A DNA stretch of 64,000 bases from Crambe crambe. Lineage: Eukaryota > Porifera > Demospongiae > Poecilosclerida > Crambeidae. Positions 59,135 through 64,000 of the stretch are shown here, in pieces. Under the pieces are notes generated by a model. It ran no database searches, was not told the DNA's origin, and saw only the letters and a list, made by a program, of their open reading frames with translations. Both the position numbers and the translations under genes were made by a program. The stretch is taken from the NCBI GenBank assembly GCA_963924555.1, contig OZ004594.1:558001-622000 (forward strand), read 5' to 3'. The first letter of the stretch is position 1. Each line of letters begins with the position of its first letter.

Positions 59135-62100
59135 CTAACACATCCGTTGCATGGCAACAAATATATCCACATACCTGATCTGTTTGCGGAAGTTGTTTTG
59201 TAAATCTTGCACGACACTGAGAGGCAGTTTCTGATCTTGTAGACTCGGTCTGCTCCTCCTCCTCATGACACTCTTATCTCTGAAAGTAAAGCAAAAAAAT
59301 ATTACACGATCATTTCTCAAGAAATCAAAGAAATTTTTCAATCACAAAAGACTCTCTTAAAACTACTCAATCTTCTGTGGCATTACGATAATGATATTGT
59401 ACAGTGAACATGGTCTCTGTAGAGAACTTGCTTGCTGAGCAGTGACATCTCTTATTGGGTGCAAGCCACTTGTTCAGGTCCAGAAGCATCTTATTGTGAT
59501 GCGTTGTTCACGCCCCGTCTATCAGCAACCTCTCAATCATGGCCCACTGCAGTCCAACACTTGTTCACACCATGTGTGTACAGCTAGGAGCCACAGCACT
59601 CTCAAGTGTTTATGACTAGACTCCTAACATTACGGAGCATTGTACCTGAATAAATTTTCTTCAAATTCAAAGTTGAGTGGTGACTTTGAAGTGGGCGTGG
59701 TGGCTGGTGGTTTGCCGAAACTGACTGGTGGTTCCTGCTCCAGAGCCTGCGACCTTCGCAAGTCCTCTTCGGAGGTCACTGTGGAGGTGAAGGAGGAGCG
59801 GAAGGGAGGGAGGATGAAGGATGATGGGGTTCCGTTTGAGGTGATGCTCAGAGGGGACACCACTTTGGGGATTCTGTGCAAGTCCTCACTGATTGGTGAG
59901 AGTGGTGATGGTTTGCTACGACTCCTAGAGCAAGTGAAGAACGAGAAGAAGTAACTAGTTAGTTTAGGTAGTATGTACAGTGAGTGAAACCCTGTCTAAT
60001 CAGACTATCTCTCTATTAATGATCCACCATGTCCCAACAGCACTATTTTAAAGAGACCACTTCCACTTGTATAGGTGGTCACAGTAAGCAGGTTTCATTG
60101 TTATAAATGTGGGACCCTTCTCTAAAAGATAGTGAGTCAATATTATTTCACAGACAGCTGCTATTGTGTGCTGGTGGTCTTGCATGAGCTCTGGCATACT
60201 GATATCTGGGCATGTTTGTCATAGCACGCTGTTATGTCTGCTGCTCAATTGACGTACTATTCATGGAGCTGTGTCGACTTGGGTGTTGTGGATTTTCAAG
60301 CCAACACCATCAAGTCTAGTAGACACATTAGTGCACTTTTGATCATACTTTTTAGCGTTAACATTGCACAGCCACAGCATATGCATTCACCACAAGGTGT
60401 GTGTGGGGGGTTTCTCAAGGTTATCTGACAAACAACTAACTTTTCTTGCCGTGATTCCTTCAGAGTTGGTGTAGAAGGTGGAGTCCAAGGAGGAGGAGGC
60501 GGGGCTTTCCACAACGGCTTCCTGATTCCCCCACCTTTCTTTCTTGTCACCCTTGGGGGCATCAGAGGAACCTTCTTCTTGTTGTCCCTTGTCAATGCCA
60601 CAGGGGCCAGGGGAACATAACTACTGCCAGTCTCTAATGACACTTCCCGACTGAAGGCTCTCTTAACTGGTACGGGAGGACTTGCCAAAGTGGCCTTCTT
60701 TTCCAGACTTTCCAAAGCAGTCTTCTTTTCTAAACTCTCCTTCAGATCCATCCCAGATATATTTCGCTTCGGGGAAGAAGAAAGAGCACTCCTTCCTTTG
60801 CTGTTAACTCTAGCTCTGGGAATCGGAACAAATGGTGAGCTTGAGGTCACTCCATTCACTATTTCTTCTTGATTTTCTTGTCTATTTATTACTATCTGAC
60901 CCGTTGCTGGTAATCCTTTACTGGTCAGTCTGGTCCTGGGAATTGGACGAGTGTGAGAGGGAACTTCATCCTCTCCCCTCTCCATGCCAGGTGGGTGTGA
61001 TGATGTCATGATGACATCACTGTCTTCTCTCATGTAGCCAAATTTCTTCTGGCGTGGTTTTGGTAGAGGTGGCTTTGGCTTGCCTGCAGCAGCATCATCA
61101 GAGCCAGATGGAGGAGGAGAAGGGTGTGGTTTTGACGGATGGGAAAGCACAGAGTCCGTACGAGTTGAACCATTTGGAACAATCTCAAAACTGTAAACAA
61201 TAAATAAGCAAAGGATAACAACAATTTTAGGGTGATTCCCATAAGAAATTAAAGGGGCATTCCCCCTAACCTGCAGGAGTTTTGTTTCGTGACTTCTGTT
61301 TTAGGTTTCCTTGGTTTTACTGCTGGAGGAAGAATCGGTTGCTTGACTGGTTTGTTGGGTTGTGTCAAAGTGCTAGAGGAGTGGGTAGTATCAGGTGACT
61401 GGTTGGATCCAGGCAAAGCTCGTGCAGAGTGTAGAGCATCGAATGATAAGCTCAACTGTCGCACTGGAGAGTTAGCATCGAGCGATTGGTTGGCTCGTTT
61501 CAGAGATTGCACAGTTGGGATGGTGTCATGTGATTGGTTGAAGATGTGATTTTGTACAATACCATTAAATTTTGAATTCAGTACTTTTTCCTGAGAGTTT
61601 GATTTCAGTGTCCTGGGGTCAGGCAGGGGCATGTTATCAGGTCGAACTTGTGACTTTGGGCCAAATTTGGGATGCATTTTATTCTCACCATCTTTTTTTG
61701 GAAACGGCGGTCTAGGGGGAGGGGGGCGTGGTGGGAATTTGCGGACATCTCGGCATTTCTGATGTTGAGTTGGTATACATGGAGGAGTGATATGAAGGAT
61801 GTGTTCTAGATTCTTTTTAGGTTGGGGAGGACGAGCAGGAGATGGGTTGGGATGGAGTTTTTTTACAGGATGAGGGTTACTTGCATGATGAAGAACTGGA
61901 GGCAATGGGTTAGGATTGAGAGATTTTACAGGACGATAATTATTCACAGGACAAATGGGAGGAGTTAATGGTTCAGGACAGAGAGCATCCATAGAATCAA
62001 TATCATTTGCAGGAGAAAAATCATCAATTTGCTCTGAATTTCTATAAACAATGATAATAATTTATACGAGATACTGTACATACCAATACCAGTATTATAG

Positions 62101-62734
62101 GGTCTTTATTTAGTCAAAAAATTTACTCACTATTTAATTACAAATCACAAGGCTATGGATGAGTAAGAAATGATTGCAATATGGTCATGCAAGTCATTGA
62201 GTCTCAACTCGAGCAGATCCAGGTTCAGCTATTGTGCTAAACATCTTCCTAATTCATAACAAGGTCCTTTGCATATTATATTTTGATGTAGCTATTCGTA
62301 ACGGGCATGATTTCTAGTCAAGTATGCAAAATTCTATTGTATTGCCAACCCATCAAAGGAAAGGGCTCAGACAAAGTGGGAGGATCACATTCATGACTTT
62401 AGCTCTCGGTTTCTGCAGGTAGAAGACTCACCTGATCCTGAGTTCTCTTGCTGGTGACCTCCGGGGTTTCGGAGGTGGTCTCTTGCCAGACCCAGAGGGG
62501 TAGCGAAGGTAGGATAACTTATGCTTGGGCCCAAGATTCACATAATCTTCATCTCTAAGACTATCTCTAGAGAACAGCAGATTGAAATTAATATGAAAAA
62601 GAAATAATTATCAATTTTTATTCTTACTTTTTCTTATCTTGAAGAGCCTTCTTTGGCAAAGGAAGTGGTCTTTTGGATTTCTTTCTAACATGCCTGCCTC
62701 CATAACCAGCGTTTCGATACTGCTTTAAAGACAT
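59135..62734 (-). CDS. Large proline-rich adaptor-like protein, unrecognised
   Basis: Exon 1 (62734 to about 62633) starts MSLKQYRNAGYGGRHVRKKS. Exon 2 (about 62566-62433) contains RDEDYVNLGPKHK, a YVNL Grb2-type SH2 motif, and KRPPPKPRRSP, an SH3-binding class motif. Exon 3 (about 62041-61271) is Pro-rich with repeats (NNYRPVKSLNPNPLPP; NPHPVKKLHPNPSP) and PPRPPPPRPPFPKK. Exon 4 (about 61193-60442) has PKPPLPKPRQKKFGYMREDS, repeated PIPRTRLTSKG / PIPRARVNSKG motifs and APPPPPWTPPSTP. Exons at about 59920-59648 (KPSPLSPISEDL) and 59280-59135 (RRRSRPSLQDQKLPLSVVQD) close the frame. Every inferred junction keeps phase. No catalytic domain is visible. Best read as a scaffold for SH3/SH2 proteins or actin regulators; the family is unknown to me. 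Confidence 0.65.
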
Positions 62735-64000
62735 TCTGTACGGTAGCTAGCTGCAGCCTTTGCCCCACAGCTCACTGACTACTTCGTCTACTATGGCTTC
62801 GGATCAATCATGTAAAACATTAATGCTATTAATGCTAGATATTGTAATGCCTTATAAGTAGAGAATAGGGCCACAACAATGGAATGTAGAGTAGCTAGTG
62901 AAAATCGTGTTCTATTTTGGCTGCACTTGCACTGAGGCTGCAGGATTCTGCATTGCTATGCTTTAGCTATCGGATTGATGTCCACATAAGTGCTAAAAGC
63001 GATTGTTTGAGCTAAAATGCTAAGTAGATGGCTATGTGACGCTTCTCTAGTCAACATAGTCTAACACTTGTATTTATAATGCATTTCCATGGTATAACTA
63101 AATATGTTTTATGCATCACCATAGTGACAGTTTGAAGAACAGAGTCTGTTTTTAAAATAGCTGTTTGAGTTATCTCTTTGTGCTCTCATTTTATGCTGTG
63201 TTAGTTCATAACTTAAACCTGCTACACCAGAAGACCCTGAGCGTTACATACATGAACACAGGTAACTACAACGATGGACATTGCTGTAACATAAATGCAT
63301 ACAATTGTAATATATAGTCATAAATCGATTGATAAAATGTTAACGTCACTGTCCATTGATCATTGAATGAGGGACAAAGGTGGTGCTTTCTTTTTTTTGC
63401 AGTCGTTTGTTAGTTTAGTCCAGAGAGTGAGTGTAGACTGGCTTAGATTGCCGGCTCCTTCTTGCCGGGATTTTCTTTTTCTTACTGCCCACTACATAGC
63501 CGGGAGCAAAATTAACCTGCCAGATCCAAACAAACAAACACACACTAAATATGGACGAATAGCAGGAAGCTAAACAAAAACATCACAAAGAAATAACAAA
63601 AAACGAGGTAGTGTTACATGATTACTTTATAAGCACATGCATGAGGTTAATGTTAATGAGTTTAGACTCCTTGAGAGGAAATGTAATGACGCAATCAAAG
63701 TGTCATTAGGTGAAACCAGCAGGAATGCTAAAAACAGAGGCTTGACAAGTGTTTAGATCATGGTGAGCCTTTTTATATGGTACTCACTGGCCTGGGGTAA
63801 GGGTTGTTGTAGTGGAGGGCTTTATTTGGAGAAGCAGTTAGGTAGGTAGGTAGGTAGGTAGTCGTAGTGCAGCAGCAAATATTGGACCCGTTGAAAAAGG
63901 AAAAATGTTGCACAGCTAAAAACTGTCATCAAATTTCAGGACTTACTTACCAATCTCAAGTCTAGAGGTTGCTTCTTTCAAACATATCTTGATTTCCTCT
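62735..64000. other. Right-edge spacer, no gene seen
   Basis: AT-rich sequence upstream of the proline-rich gene. A GTAG microsatellite lies at 63838-63862. No supported exon on either strand. The promoter of the minus-strand gene should lie just right of 62734. Confidence 0.5.
63838..63862. repeat. (TAGG)n microsatellite
   Basis: Six direct TAGG units (TTAGGTAGGTAGGTAGGTAG). Confidence 0.9.

Overview
This is eukaryotic, intron-rich animal DNA. Genes have many short GT-AG introns and sit close together on both strands, separated by AT-rich spacers full of microsatellites, minisatellites and GCTAGC-rich palindromic sequence. A GABA-B-type class C receptor, a two-copy ferredoxin/adrenodoxin reductase, TOP3A with GRF zinc fingers, POLR3H and CHID1 point to a metazoan. 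The compact layout and the recurring GCATGCGC promoter motif suggest a non-bilaterian, most likely a demosponge; this assignment is inference from gene content.

Layout. 1-9.3 kb: repeat-rich, with one unrecognised proline-rich/zinc-finger gene on the minus strand and only weak candidate exons elsewhere. 9.3-16.1 kb: an intronless GABA-B-like receptor (-), POLR3H (-) head-to-head with CHID1 (+), and a small single-pass, probably mitochondrial protein (-). 16.8-18.5 kb: a degenerate transposon-derived gene carrying a 575-bp inverted-repeat element. 18.9-22.2 kb: two tandem small secreted cysteine-rich genes. 22.3-31.2 kb: two tandem ferredoxin reductase genes, separated by a large foldback element. 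31.3-33.1 kb: a JmjC-domain gene (-). 33.2-51.6 kb: a cluster of dispanin/CD225-like two-helix membrane proteins (five or six genes plus one pseudogene), interrupted at 36.3-43.0 kb by nested DNA transposons. 52.9-58.7 kb: TOP3A (+). 59.1-62.7 kb: a long proline-rich adaptor-like gene (-). 62.7-64 kb: nothing recognised.

The most interesting region is 36.3-43.0 kb. An outer element with ~200-bp terminal inverted repeats and 9-bp target duplications carries a truncated RecQ-like helicase. A 5.4-kb pogo-group transposon with TA target duplications has inserted inside its right terminal repeat. The pogo gene has an intact 613-codon transposase exon. By exon reading it is extended through a chain of phase-1 exons that repeat a small domain and basic GRGKR-type cassettes and end in a PHD finger. 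The outer element's termini and 9-bp duplications recur in the 575-bp element at 17.1-17.7 kb. The pogo termini recur, degraded, in the foldback at 25.4-26.5 kb. The window therefore holds two transposon families, each with an apparent non-autonomous relative.

Two very long (TC)n tracts lie at the 3' ends of introns in the two ferredoxin reductase paralogues and appear to serve as their polypyrimidine tracts. All splice structures were read by eye from GT/AG (occasionally GC/AG) signals and homology, so exon ends are approximate unless stated.
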